Of a stretch of 64,000 nt of DNA, positions 26,873 to 35,981 are shown one piece after another. The stretch spans positions 310,001 through 374,000 of the forward strand of contig JANUBW010000002.1 in NCBI GenBank assembly GCA_024809215.1, given 5' to 3'. This DNA is from Niastella sp. OAS944 (GTDB taxonomy: Bacteria > Bacteroidota > Bacteroidia > Chitinophagales > Chitinophagaceae). Under the pieces are notes generated by a model. It saw only the letters and a list, made by a program, of their open reading frames with translations, made no database searches and was not told the DNA's origin. Numbering within the stretch: position 1 is the first letter of the stretch; the number at the start of each line of letters is the position of its first letter. The position numbers were made by a program, and so were the translations under genes.

Positions 26873-29068
26873 ATGAAAACGACAAAACCTTTTTCCTTGC
26901 GGGCTATTTCCCATAGCCGCCGGATGGTGTTTATGCTTCTCTCCTTCCTATTTGTGAACAACAGCTTTAGTCAATCTACGGTACCATTTACCTTCAGCAA
27001 CAACAGCGCGTTTACCGATGCCAATGTATATGTGGCTGTGGTAGGTATTATCAACGACAATCATGCGTGGATAGATGCCAAAACAGGCGTTGTGCACCTG
27101 ATGAGCGCCGCTGACAATACAGTGGCCGGACCGGTAATTGGCGGCAACCAGGGACCGGGCGGCAATGGCAAATATGCCAACTGCTTTGCTAAACTGAGCG
27201 AGGTGCCCAATAAGACCATCAATATTCCCGGCATTGCAGGCTGCCGTATATTGATCTCGTTCAACTCACAGTTATACCTGTACTTTTTTGGCGCGTCGGG
27301 CGCACCCAGTGGTTATGCCGCTCCTAACCTGGCCAACCCTACCGATCCTAACCAGGGCATCAGGTATGAAATGATAGAACTTACAAATGCCGCCAATGGT
27401 TTATGGGCTAATACCACGCGGGTCGATTCCTACCAATACCCTATGGGTCTTGAAGTATGGGGCAACAATAACTTCTACAAAAAGGTAGGTGAATTAAAAA
27501 CCCATTCGCAAATATTGGCGCAATGGCAATCACAGGCGCCTGCTGCATTTGCCGGCTGTTACGATGCCACGAATGGCATTATTAAATTCCCATCAAAAAC
27601 AAGTGCCTTTCAAAGTGGTGGCGCACAGGCCAGCTATTTGAGCTCGTATATAGATGCAATTTGGTCTAAATACACCAGTGGCAACCTCATCTTCAATGCC
27701 GGCGATGCAGGCACCTGGAGTGGTCGCGTATCGGGCAATGTATTTACGTTTACCAGAACGTCGGACGGCGCTGTAGGTGTTATTTCAAACAAGCCCACAC
27801 AACTCGAAGCCATGGAAGGCAGCGGTGTAATGGCCAGCGGTGGTCAATGGGATAAAGTGGTGCAGGCCCAGGTTTGCGCAGCCATTAACCGGCATGCTAT
27901 TGACCTTACTTTGGCTACCGGTGTTACACAGGATCTTGCTACCGATTCAAAATACTATGTAACGGCGCCCTATAACTGGTATTGTAAATTCTGGCACCAG
28001 CCCGATATCAGCCTTAACAGTTTAACGTATTCATTCTGCTATGATGACGTGTTTGATAAATCATCAACCATCAATGCATCATCGCCTATACGCGCCACTG
28101 TTACCATTGGCGGTTTTGCCGGTTTACCAACAAGTGGTGTAGCCACTTTTTACAAAGATTGTAACTATGGCGGTACTGCTGTAGCATTGAATACGGGTTC
28201 ATACACGTTAAGCCAACTGAATGCAGCTGGTATTTTGAACGATGATATTTCTTCATTAAAAGTAAACAGTGGTTATAAAGTAACGCTGTACAAGCACGAC
28301 AGTTTTGGCGGCAGCACCGTTGTAAAAACCGGTGACGACGCCTGCCTGGTTGACGACAGCTTTAATGATTCTACATCATCTCTAAAAGTAGAAACAAACA
28401 GTTCATCGTTCTCAACTGTGATACAGGCTGAAGACTATACCTATATGGCCGGTGTTGAAAAAGAAACCACCACAGATGCCGGCGGCGGACAGAATGTGGG
28501 TTATATAGAAGCAGGCGACTGGATGTCGTACACTGTAACTATTCCGGTGGCAGGCACCTATCGCGTTATTTATCGTGTGGCCAGCCCCAACACCGGCACT
28601 ACCCTACGTTTGGAAAAAGATGCCGGCGCCACGCAATTAGGTTCAGTGACCATTCCTAATACCGGTGGCTGGCAAAACTGGACGAACGTAGCACACAATG
28701 TTACATTACCAGCGGGTACTTACTCTATTGGTATTGCTACTGCTACCGGCGGTTTCAACATTAATTATTTCACCATAACTGATAATTTATCGGCCCGCCT
28801 GGCTATGCAAAATATTCAGCAACAACCGGCAGTGGCAGAAAACAGTGCATTGACCATTTCGCCCAACCCGGTTCGCAACCAGCTGTACCTGAAAGGTTAT
28901 GAAAAAGTGCAAACACTGGCAGTGTATGATCTTAAGGGACAGGAAGTACTGAAAGTAAACAATCCTGGCAACAGCATCAATATTCAATCATTGAATACAG
29001 GCGTATATATTATTAAGTTAACACGTATTGATAATAGTGTGAAGACGGTGAAGGTAGTTAAACAGTAA
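26873..29068 (+). CDS. Secreted GH64 beta-1,3-glucanase with crystallin, CBM6 and T9SS sorting domains
   Basis: 731 residues from MKTTKPFSLRAIS; upstream in-frame codons come from repeat sequence. Signal peptide to about 34 (NNSFSQ). The GH64 thaumatin-like catalytic domain spans about 35-390 (VPFTFSNNSAFTDANVYVAV, RYEMIELT, MGLEVWGNN, the CAAINRHA motif). GH64 enzymes release laminaripentaose from beta-1,3-glucan. A beta/gamma-crystallin-like domain follows (about 410-495, ATFYKDCNYGGTAVAL and YKHDSFGG), then a CBM6 (about 505-640, VIQAEDYTYMAGVE ... WQNWTNVAHNVTLPAG) and a type A T9SS sorting domain (about 660-731, ISPNPVRNQLYL). So it is secreted to or through the cell surface. GH3 downstream can finish the oligosaccharides. 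Confidence 0.92.
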   Translation: MKTTKPFSLRAISHSRRMVFMLLSFLFVNNSFSQSTVPFTFSNNSAFTDANVYVAVVGIINDNHAWIDAKTGVVHLMSAADNTVAGPVIGGNQGPGGNGKYANCFAKLSEVPNKTINIPGIAGCRILISFNSQLYLYFFGASGAPSGYAAPNLANPTDPNQGIRYEMIELTNAANGLWANTTRVDSYQYPMGLEVWGNNNFYKKVGELKTHSQILAQWQSQAPAAFAGCYDATNGIIKFPSKTSAFQSGGAQASYLSSYIDAIWSKYTSGNLIFNAGDAGTWSGRVSGNVFTFTRTSDGAVGVISNKPTQLEAMEGSGVMASGGQWDKVVQAQVCAAINRHAIDLTLATGVTQDLATDSKYYVTAPYNWYCKFWHQPDISLNSLTYSFCYDDVFDKSSTINASSPIRATVTIGGFAGLPTSGVATFYKDCNYGGTAVALNTGSYTLSQLNAAGILNDDISSLKVNSGYKVTLYKHDSFGGSTVVKTGDDACLVDDSFNDSTSSLKVETNSSSFSTVIQAEDYTYMAGVEKETTTDAGGGQNVGYIEAGDWMSYTVTIPVAGTYRVIYRVASPNTGTTLRLEKDAGATQLGSVTIPNTGGWQNWTNVAHNVTLPAGTYSIGIATATGGFNINYFTITDNLSARLAMQNIQQQPAVAENSALTISPNPVRNQLYLKGYEKVQTLAVYDLKGQEVLKVNNPGNSINIQSLNTGVYIIKLTRIDNSVKTVKVVKQ

Positions 29069-29116
29069 GTTCAGTTAACGAATAACAGGTCTTACTTTTT
29101 TGTTTAAATTTGTTAC

Positions 29117-29590
29117 ATGAAACAACTAATCCTCACGGCACTTATTGCCTTTAGCATTATAAAAGCATCTGCACAGCCACCGGCCGGTGATGCAAAACCT
29201 GGTGATTGGTATGGCGAGAAAGTAGACATTGCCAATGCCATCGACATTGCACAAATTCCGGCGAAACTGAAAGACAAGGAATCCTTAAACACCAAAGTAA
29301 AAGCAAAGGTGTTGGATGTTTGTCCGAAAAAAGGCTGCTGGTTAAAACTGGCTGTTAACGACAGCACTACGGCGTTTGTAAAAATGAAAGATTATGCATT
29401 CTTTTTACCAACCGCAGTAAAAGGAAAAACCATTGTGTTGGATGGCGAAGTAAAGATGCTGACAACGGGTGTAAGTGAGTTACAACACTACGCCAAAGAC
29501 GCCAAAAAATCACAGGCCGAGATCAATGCCATTACACAACCAAAGAAAGAGATCAGGTTTACGGCTAGCGGCATTACTGTAGTTGAATAA
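29117..29590 (+). CDS. DUF4920 periplasmic protein
   Basis: 157 residues. Signal peptide ends near IIKASAQ (residue 19). The DUF4920 core contains VLDVCPKKGCWLKLAVND and VKMKDYAFFLPTAVKGKTIV; the paired cysteines in the CPKKGCW motif suggest a metal or redox site (inference from the motif), though no function is established. The same fold resembles OB-type small domains. It lies 48 bp after the GH64 gene with a TAAATTTG promoter-like box 4 bp before the ATG, which would give an almost leaderless transcript. The stop is followed at once by GACGAGGTAACTGGGTAA words and a terminator. Confidence 0.88.
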   Translation: MKQLILTALIAFSIIKASAQPPAGDAKPGDWYGEKVDIANAIDIAQIPAKLKDKESLNTKVKAKVLDVCPKKGCWLKLAVNDSTTAFVKMKDYAFFLPTAVKGKTIVLDGEVKMLTTGVSELQHYAKDAKKSQAEINAITQPKKEIRFTASGITVVE

Positions 29591-29632
29591 TGACGAGGTA
29601 ACTGGGTAATACGGTAATTTCCCGGTTGGGGT

Positions 29633-29662
29633 AAAATGGTCCTTCAAAAAGGGACCATTTTT
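29633..29662 (+). terminator. Terminator of the DUF4920 gene
   Basis: Perfect 10-bp stem AAAATGGTCC/GGACCATTTT with a TTCAAAAAG loop and a T run continuing the right arm. The rest of the 293-bp gap before the GH3 gene has no credible gene. Confidence 0.85.
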
Positions 29663-29883
29663 GCATTTTAGCAATTCCCGATCTTATAGCCTTTCTGGAA
29701 TCTATAACCGCGCAACCATGGAAAATGCGGCAGCCAGTGTTGCCAGGACGTTAGTTTCGGGTTTTGGGGCTGTATTCTTTTTGCCTTTACTATGCAAATC
29801 TTTGCAGAAAAACATTTCTCAAACAGTTAGCCATGCAGGTTACTGCAATTATCAATAGCTTGCAACCGCCTAAATAAAGCTAT

Positions 29884-32166
29884 ATGAAAATGTCCTGGTT
29901 TAACGGCCTTGCTTACAGCATGGTGCTGTTTCTTTTGCCTGTTTGTGAAACAAAGGCGCAGCAAAGAATTGATGCCGCTATTGAAAAGAAAGTTGATGCC
30001 CTGTTAAAACAAATGAGCCTTGAAGAAAAGGTTGGCCAAATGGCGCAGGTATCTATTGAATCGTTGGGTGCCACCAACAACAATGTATTCTCCTTTTCCG
30101 ATAAAATGAAAGATGCCGTAGTGAACTACAAGATCGGCTCTATTCTAAACACACCTGGCCTGCAAACCGCTGCCGACTGGAACCGCATCATAGCCGAAAT
30201 TCAGGAAGCAGCCAAACAAACCAAATTAAAGATCCCCGTTCTATACGGTCTCGATGATATTCACGGAGTAAACTATGTAGGCGGTTCTACCCTGTTTCCT
30301 CAACAAATAGGCCAGGCGGCTACCTGGAACCGTAAGCTGGTACATACCTGTGGTGAGATCACCGCTTATGAATCAAGGGCGGCCGGCGTACCATGGACCT
30401 TCTCGCCCGTGTTAGACCTTGGCACCAATCCCCTATGGCCGCGCATGTGGGAGGGTTATGGCGAAGACCCTTACCTGATCTCAGAACTTGGCAACCAGTT
30501 TATAAACGCCGTACAACAACCCCTGGGCCATAAAGAAAAACTGATCGTAAGCCTTAAACACTATATGGCTTACAGCGACCCTAAATCTGGTAAGGACAGG
30601 TCCGACGCCTGGATACCCGAACATTATTTACGCGAATATCACCTGCCGCCATTTACAAAAGCCATTCAGGCAAACGCCAGGAATGTGATGGTAAATTCAG
30701 CCCTTATCAATGGCATTCCCACCCATATCAATAAACACATCCTTACCGACATCTTAAAAAAAGAACTCAACTTTACCGGTTTCATCGTTACCGACTGGCA
30801 GGATATTGAGAACGTATACCGCCGCGATAAAATGACCAATAGTATCAAAGAAGCCATAGGGCTGGCCATCAATGCCGGCATCGATATGTCGATGATCCCT
30901 TATGATTATAAATCATTTTGCACCGATCTTATTGCACTGGTAAAAGAAGGCGTGGTACCACAAACCAGAATTGATGATGCGGTAAGAAGAATACTTCGCG
31001 TAAAACATGAAGCTGGTATTTTTGAAACACCGGTAACCTGGTTAAAAGATTACCCCAAATTTGGCAGTGCCGAATTTGAACAGGCGGCTTACAACACCGC
31101 AGCAGAATCTATTACTCTTTTAAAAAATAACAACAATACATTGCCTTTAAAAGCCAATGCAAAAGTATTGGTAACCGGTCCCAACGCCAACAGTATGCGC
31201 ACTCTTAACGGCGGGTGGACCTACTCATGGCAGGGTGAAAAGACCGATGAGTATGCCGCAAAATACAATACCATACTTGAAGCCCTGCAAAAGAAACTGG
31301 GTGCAGCAAATGTGGTGTATGAACAAGGAGTTGCGTATAAAATGAAGGGGCAGTATTTTGAAGATTCCATTGTAAATATTGAAGCGGCCGTACAGGCAGC
31401 AGCCAATGCAGATTACGTTCTATTGTGCATTGGGGAGAACAGTTATACCGAAACACCGGGCAATACAAATGACCTCAGCTTATCGGCCAATCAAACGGCG
31501 CTGGCCAATGCTTTAATAAAAACAGGTAAGCCTGTGATCTATATCCTGAATGAAGGGCGGCCGCGGATCATCAGTCAAATAGAACCCGGCACAGCGGCTA
31601 TTGTTGATATTTACTTACCAGGTAATTTTGGCGCCGATGCATTGGCTGATGTGCTTACCGGCACGGTTAACCCAAGTGGTAAATTACCTATCACCTATCC
31701 GCGCTATGCCAATGACCTGGCCGGTTATATTCATAAACCTTCAGAGGGCAGTGGCAATCCGCAAGGCGGAGCCACAGCGCCGCAATACCCATTTGGGTTT
31801 GGGTTATCGTATACCAGCTTCGCATATAGTGAGCTCACAATAGATAAAAGCAGCTATGACCCGGCGGCCGTGGCAACCATTACAATAAAAGTTACCAATA
31901 CAGGCAGCAAAACAGGTAAAGAAGTGGTGCAGCTTTTTGTATCTGATTTGGTTGCTTCATTAACACCCGATGTAAAACGCTTACGGGCCTTTGAAAAGGT
32001 GGAATTGCAGGCCGGCGAATCACAAACGATAAAGTTTCATTTAGTTTTAAAGGACCTGGCCTTTACAGGCGTAGACCTGAAAAAACACCTGGAAGCCGGC
32101 ACGTTCACCATTGAGGTGGGTAACCTGAAGCAATCTTTCACGATCACCAAAACACTTATTTTTTAA
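29884..32166 (+). CDS. bglX: GH3 beta-glucosidase, periplasmic
   Basis: 760 residues, close to BglX in length and layout. Signal peptide ends near ETKAQQ (residue 25). N-terminal TIM-barrel domain: EKVGQMAQVS, PVLYGLDDIHGV, FSPVLDLGTNPLWPRMWEGY; the nucleophile is Asp304 in GFIVTDWQDI. The C-terminal alpha/beta domain includes SITLLKNNNNTLPL and VLLCIGENSYTETPG, where the acid/base Glu of the family is expected. A fibronectin-III-like domain closes the protein (about 660-755, VTNTGSKTGKEVVQLFV). Hydrolyses terminal beta-glucosyl residues from oligosaccharides and can act after the GH64 enzyme encoded upstream. Confidence 0.92.
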   Translation: MKMSWFNGLAYSMVLFLLPVCETKAQQRIDAAIEKKVDALLKQMSLEEKVGQMAQVSIESLGATNNNVFSFSDKMKDAVVNYKIGSILNTPGLQTAADWNRIIAEIQEAAKQTKLKIPVLYGLDDIHGVNYVGGSTLFPQQIGQAATWNRKLVHTCGEITAYESRAAGVPWTFSPVLDLGTNPLWPRMWEGYGEDPYLISELGNQFINAVQQPLGHKEKLIVSLKHYMAYSDPKSGKDRSDAWIPEHYLREYHLPPFTKAIQANARNVMVNSALINGIPTHINKHILTDILKKELNFTGFIVTDWQDIENVYRRDKMTNSIKEAIGLAINAGIDMSMIPYDYKSFCTDLIALVKEGVVPQTRIDDAVRRILRVKHEAGIFETPVTWLKDYPKFGSAEFEQAAYNTAAESITLLKNNNNTLPLKANAKVLVTGPNANSMRTLNGGWTYSWQGEKTDEYAAKYNTILEALQKKLGAANVVYEQGVAYKMKGQYFEDSIVNIEAAVQAAANADYVLLCIGENSYTETPGNTNDLSLSANQTALANALIKTGKPVIYILNEGRPRIISQIEPGTAAIVDIYLPGNFGADALADVLTGTVNPSGKLPITYPRYANDLAGYIHKPSEGSGNPQGGATAPQYPFGFGLSYTSFAYSELTIDKSSYDPAAVATITIKVTNTGSKTGKEVVQLFVSDLVASLTPDVKRLRAFEKVELQAGESQTIKFHLVLKDLAFTGVDLKKHLEAGTFTIEVGNLKQSFTITKTLIF

Positions 32167-32225
32167 AAGCAGTCTGGGTGTATTTGCCATTTATGATTGC
32201 CGACTGCCGAAAAAGGCGCGAGCCA

Positions 32226-32300
32226 CGAAATTAGGCGTTCCCTTTCACGTTTCACAGCCTGTCCCGACTTTGTCGGGATTTGCCGTTTTACGATATTTGC
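32226..32300. repeat. TTTCACGTTTCAC words with a TCCCGAC hairpin
   Basis: CCTTTCACGTTTCACAG words like those at 3304 and 3547, a TCCCGAC/GTCGGGA hairpin (32262-32278) and TTTGCCGTTTTACG occupy the gap between the GH3 and DUF92 genes. No inverted partner arm is seen here. Confidence 0.55.
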
Positions 32301-32304
32301 CCCG

Positions 32305-33021
32305 ATGCATACAATGGACTGGATCGTTCTGGTTTTTATTTGCGCCATAGTTACTGCCAGTATTGTTTTTCGCAAATTAACGGTGGCTGGCGCCCTTACA
32401 GGCGGCATCTTAGCAGGCCTGCTGTACAAAGGAGCAGGCATTACCGGTATTGTTATGCTGGGCGCTTTTTTTGTGGCCGGTTCGGCAGCAACTGCTTTTG
32501 GCCGTAACAGAAAAGAACAACTGGGCATAGCAGAAAACAACAAAGGGCAACGGAATGCCTGGCAGGTACTGGCCAATGGCGGCGTAGCCGCAATAGCGGG
32601 TTTGCTCGCCTGGTTGTATCCACAACAAGCCTCGTTATGGCAAATGGCCATTGCGGGTTCCCTGGCCTCAGCCAGCGCCGATACGCTCTCCTCGGAAATG
32701 GGCAGCGTATATGGCAAATCGTTCTATAATATTCTCACCTTTAAAAAAGACAAGTGTGGCCTCGACGGCGTAATAAGCCTTGAAGGCACTTTATGGGGTA
32801 TTGCCGGCAGCGCATTGATCGCATTGATCTTTGTGATCGCCTATGGCTACAGCCCACTTGCATTTTGGATGGTGCTGGCGGGTTTTATTGGCAATATGGC
32901 CGACTCAGTTCTTGGTGCTTCCCTTGAACGCAAAGACTGGTTAAAGAACGACCAGGTAAATTTTTTAAATACGCTTATTGGGGCATTGGTGGCAATGGCT
33001 GGTTACTACATCATACAATAA
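32305..33021 (+). CDS. DUF92-family membrane protein
   Basis: 238 residues from MHTMDWIVLVF; the frame is open upstream over repeat sequence without family similarity. Six or seven hydrophobic segments with the DUF92 (TIGR00297) hallmarks: LTVAGALTGGILAGLLYKG, the ATAFGRNRKEQLGI loop, GGVAAIAGLLAW, SASADTLSSEMGSVYG and GTLWGIAGSALI. In plants and cyanobacteria members include VTE6-type phytyl-phosphate kinases; a CTP-dependent polyprenyl-phosphate kinase role is possible but not demonstrated for the bacterial branch. Confidence 0.85.
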   Translation: MHTMDWIVLVFICAIVTASIVFRKLTVAGALTGGILAGLLYKGAGITGIVMLGAFFVAGSAATAFGRNRKEQLGIAENNKGQRNAWQVLANGGVAAIAGLLAWLYPQQASLWQMAIAGSLASASADTLSSEMGSVYGKSFYNILTFKKDKCGLDGVISLEGTLWGIAGSALIALIFVIAYGYSPLAFWMVLAGFIGNMADSVLGASLERKDWLKNDQVNFLNTLIGALVAMAGYYIIQ

Positions 33022-33054
33022 AAAGGCCGCCCGGAAGGTGAACGGACGACCCTT
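33021..33054 (-). terminator. Terminator for the 7TM/LuxR receptor gene
   Basis: On the minus strand GGTCGTCCG pairs with CGGGCGGCC using two G-U pairs and is followed by TTTTTATT. It sits about 175 bp downstream of the receptor stop; the intervening sequence holds no gene. Confidence 0.65.
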
Positions 33055-33229
33055 ATGTACCCTGATGAAAAAAGTTGGTTATTTCATCACATACCACAAT
33101 ACCTGTTGTTCATGGCTAATTCAGGTAGTAAAAAACTCAGGCTGCAAAGCAACCTTTTTCCTTTCCTAAATCATGAAAAGGACCATAGACAAAGTGTAGA
33201 CAAGTTTGTTAATTCCGTAATTTAAAGGC

Positions 33230-35035
33230 CTATTCTTCCTCTTCCCCCACTTTATTAGGATTATTGACACCCATTTTTTTATACAAACGGGTTTTAGCAC
33301 GGCGTACGCTGGCGGGATCGATGTTGAGCAGTGAGGCTATTTCTTTTGTAGATAAATTAATGTGGAAATAGGCGCATAGCCTGATCTCATTCCTGGTAAG
33401 TGTTGGATGTTGCGATTGCAGGTCGGCAAAGAAATGCGGATGCACCTGCTCAAAATGCAGCTTGAACTTTGCCCAATCGGCATCGAGGTACATACTCTTT
33501 TGCAGGGTTGATTCAATATGCTGCAACTCCTGTTTTTTATGGTCGGGGTTTAAATTATTCAATTCTTTTATCTGCGCCTTTAACCGGGTAAGCAATTCAT
33601 TCTTCTGCACCATATACAAAGTAGAAGAGGCCAGTTCGCGTTGATTGGCTTCGAGTTTTTCCTGTAATTGCCCATTGCGGGTTTTCTCCTGTGCTATTTC
33701 ATTTGTGATCTTCTGGTTTTCCTGGTCAATTTCTGCATGGCGCAAAGCTATTTCCCGAAGGTCGGTTTCCAATTGCCTGGCTTCTTCTTCTTTTGCAGCC
33801 AGCTCGCGTTGTATGGCCCGGGTACGGGCCACCAGTGCTACCGAAAAACCAAAGGTTTGGGTAATAATGATGAGGTCGGGCAGCAACGATTTCACCACCG
33901 AATAATGTACATTATTGAAGTTGGCCAACAAATGATACACCGGCAGGGCCAGCATAAACCCGATTGATACAATATTGGCCAGCAAAAAAACGCGTGATGC
34001 CGGCAGTTTGCGTCTGTACCCCACCCACCCTGTATACATAATGGCAGCAAATAAAACACCTGAAAATATATTATCAACCAACCAGTAATAAGTTTCTGTA
34101 CAAACAAATAAGGTATTTATGACAATAAATACAAAGCTCAATGGCAGGTACGTATATAAACTGAATTTAAGCAGGGCATCGAGCCGGGGCAGCAATTGCC
34201 GGGTATTAAGGTACGAACGGCAGAATTGCACCATACTGTACATTACAACCAAAATGCTCAGGTGCAGCAAAACATCGTTCAGGCTATAAGAGGTCATTGT
34301 TCCGTTTGGCCACACGTCGATGGTATAAACAGGGCAATGGAATAGAACGGGAAAAATATATTTATACGCAGTTATAAACACCATTCCGCCCAATTGCGCA
34401 GTAAGGTATGAAAGAACCGTTTTGTCTTTAAAACTTACCCATACATATACATTGTTCAGGAAAAACAGCAATAGCACGGTAAGGGAAGTTATCCAGGTGA
34501 TGCGGATGGTCCTTTCCTGTTCTTCGGCCACCACTCCTTTTTCAAGGCGCACATCGGGCTCCAGCGCATAACCGGCCTTTTCAATTGCTTTTACATCTAC
34601 AAGTACATAAAACGTATTGGTGGTTTGCGCCTGCATAATACAATTCATACCTGTATTATTAATTCGGCTTTGTGCCTCAATATTAAGTATACCCGCCTCG
34701 CTATTCACCCAGTTGCGGGCATTGGCATCGTAATAATAAAGTACATTATTGAGCGATGGGCTTATCTGTAAACTATAAGGAATAGCTTCTTTAAATGGAT
34801 TGGCAATAACCAGTTTTAGCCAGTATTTATTATACTGTGCCGGCCGTAACGAATCGCTTACGATAAAAGGTAATGATGAATCAGTAAGTATCCTGTTAAA
34901 GCTATAACCCCCATCTGGCAACAAGGCATAGCTTTTAATTTTAACAGCTGCACTGTCACTTAAGGTATAAACAGGTTGGGCAAAAGCAGTAAAGTACGAT
35001 AACAGCACTACAAGCAGTACGGGAAACTTTTTCAA
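33230..35035 (-). CDS. 7TM-DISM receptor fused to coiled coil and LuxR-type HTH
   Basis: 601 residues. Signal peptide ends near FTAFAQ (residue 19). A periplasmic 7TMR-DISMED2-like domain (about 25-170, YNKYWLKLVIANPF) precedes seven hydrophobic helices (about 178-390: WITSLTVLLLFFLNNVYVWV to FGFSVALVART). A Glu/Gln-rich coiled coil (about 395-500, with EEARQLETDL and QEKLEANQREL) leads to a GerE/LuxR-type helix-turn-helix (about 545-595, LTRNEIRLCAYFHINLSTKE, then IDPASVRRAKTRLYKK). The combination makes a membrane-tethered one-component regulator: ligand sensing outside the cytoplasm, DNA binding inside. Ligand and target unknown. The DISM domains often bind carbohydrates in the known family, and glycosidase genes lie nearby (inference). 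Confidence 0.85.
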   Translation of the reverse strand: MKKFPVLLVVLLSYFTAFAQPVYTLSDSAAVKIKSYALLPDGGYSFNRILTDSSLPFIVSDSLRPAQYNKYWLKLVIANPFKEAIPYSLQISPSLNNVLYYYDANARNWVNSEAGILNIEAQSRINNTGMNCIMQAQTTNTFYVLVDVKAIEKAGYALEPDVRLEKGVVAEEQERTIRITWITSLTVLLLFFLNNVYVWVSFKDKTVLSYLTAQLGGMVFITAYKYIFPVLFHCPVYTIDVWPNGTMTSYSLNDVLLHLSILVVMYSMVQFCRSYLNTRQLLPRLDALLKFSLYTYLPLSFVFIVINTLFVCTETYYWLVDNIFSGVLFAAIMYTGWVGYRRKLPASRVFLLANIVSIGFMLALPVYHLLANFNNVHYSVVKSLLPDLIIITQTFGFSVALVARTRAIQRELAAKEEEARQLETDLREIALRHAEIDQENQKITNEIAQEKTRNGQLQEKLEANQRELASSTLYMVQKNELLTRLKAQIKELNNLNPDHKKQELQHIESTLQKSMYLDADWAKFKLHFEQVHPHFFADLQSQHPTLTRNEIRLCAYFHINLSTKEIASLLNIDPASVRRAKTRLYKKMGVNNPNKVGEEEE

Positions 35036-35061
35036 GGTTTTGGGTTATCCGTCAAAAATAT

Positions 35062-35393
35062 CCAAATCTCAAATCACAAATCCCAAGATCCAAAAAAAAT
35101 AATACAAAAAGTCAAATCCCAAACATCAATAAATTGCCCGCCTGCGGCGGGAAACTCCAAGAATCAAGCACCAAGATCCAAATAAAAAATACAAAACACC
35201 AATTAAGTCATCTAACCGGTTTTGGGATTTGTGTTTTCTTCTTTGGTTCTTGTGATTTGAAATTTGGAATTTGTTATTTGGATCTTGTGATTTGAGATTT
35301 GGAATTTATTATTTGGATCTTGTGATTTGAGATTTGGAATTTTGTCCGTGAAATCTCCAAATCTCAAAATCCCGAAATCAGAAATCAGAAATC
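35062..35393. repeat. CCAAATCTCAAATCACA inverted short-word repeat
   Basis: The 17-bp CCAAATCTCAAATCACA at 35062-35078 has perfect inverted copies at 35286-35302 and 35321-35337, all within longer word chains (CCAAGATCC, TTTGGATCTTG, GAAATCAGAAATCAG). A GCCCGCCTGCGGCGGG hairpin is embedded near 35140. The right end touches the stop codon of the DinB gene (35394). Confidence 0.85.
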
Positions 35394-35864
35394 CTATTCC
35401 AGTTGACCTATTATCTTTTTTAACAACACTATCTGCCCCAGATGATAATGATTATGCTCTACTATTCCATGAATATTGCGGTAATAGTTACCATATTTCT
35501 CATTCTCGAAAATTTCCCATAATTTACTTTCAGGTAGTTTTTCAATTTCAGCGGCAAGCGCTTCGGCATCGGCAAACACCTGTTTCTGTAAATTCTCCCA
35601 ATCTTGCTGGTTTTTTACGGGTGGGCAATCAAAAGCATATTTATCACTTGCTTCAAGCGATTGTCCACGCAGCACCTTCAATACATTGCTTACATAATAG
35701 TTCATATGGTATATAAGCACTGCAATGGTATTGCATGAATAGATCTGGGTGGTGGCCAGTTCCCAGTCAACCCCGGCCAACGAATCTTTCAGGTTCACAT
35801 CTGTCCAGTTTTTACCAAAGTATACCGTTCTGAAATTGGTGGCTATTTGCTGAGGAAGGTTCAT
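35394..35864 (-). CDS. DinB-like (DUF1572-type) protein
   Basis: 156 residues, an all-helical DinB four-helix bundle: MNLPQQIATNFRTVYFG, a first metal-ligand helix IAVLIYHMNYYVSNVLKVL, and the C-terminal VEHNHYHLGQIVLLKK helix that carries the HxxxH-like pair. The family includes metal-dependent thiol transferases (bacillithiol/mycothiol-dependent), but this branch is uncharacterised. It is transcribed away from the HD gene and ends directly on the repeat tract. Confidence 0.82.
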   Translation of the reverse strand: MNLPQQIATNFRTVYFGKNWTDVNLKDSLAGVDWELATTQIYSCNTIAVLIYHMNYYVSNVLKVLRGQSLEASDKYAFDCPPVKNQQDWENLQKQVFADAEALAAEIEKLPESKLWEIFENEKYGNYYRNIHGIVEHNHYHLGQIVLLKKIIGQLE

Positions 35865-35981
35865 AGTATTGATTTTTGGTTGCTGAGCATTATTATTCAG
35901 AAAAATTACGAAAAAAAGAAGGCCGTAATCTATTTCACCTGATTAAATTGCTAACATATTTACATTATATAAATTAATAAA

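Noticed and set aside
29661-29858. 65-residue plus-strand frame after the DUF4920 terminator
   Set aside because: It starts at the terminator arm, has no family match or signal peptide, and no promoter is visible.
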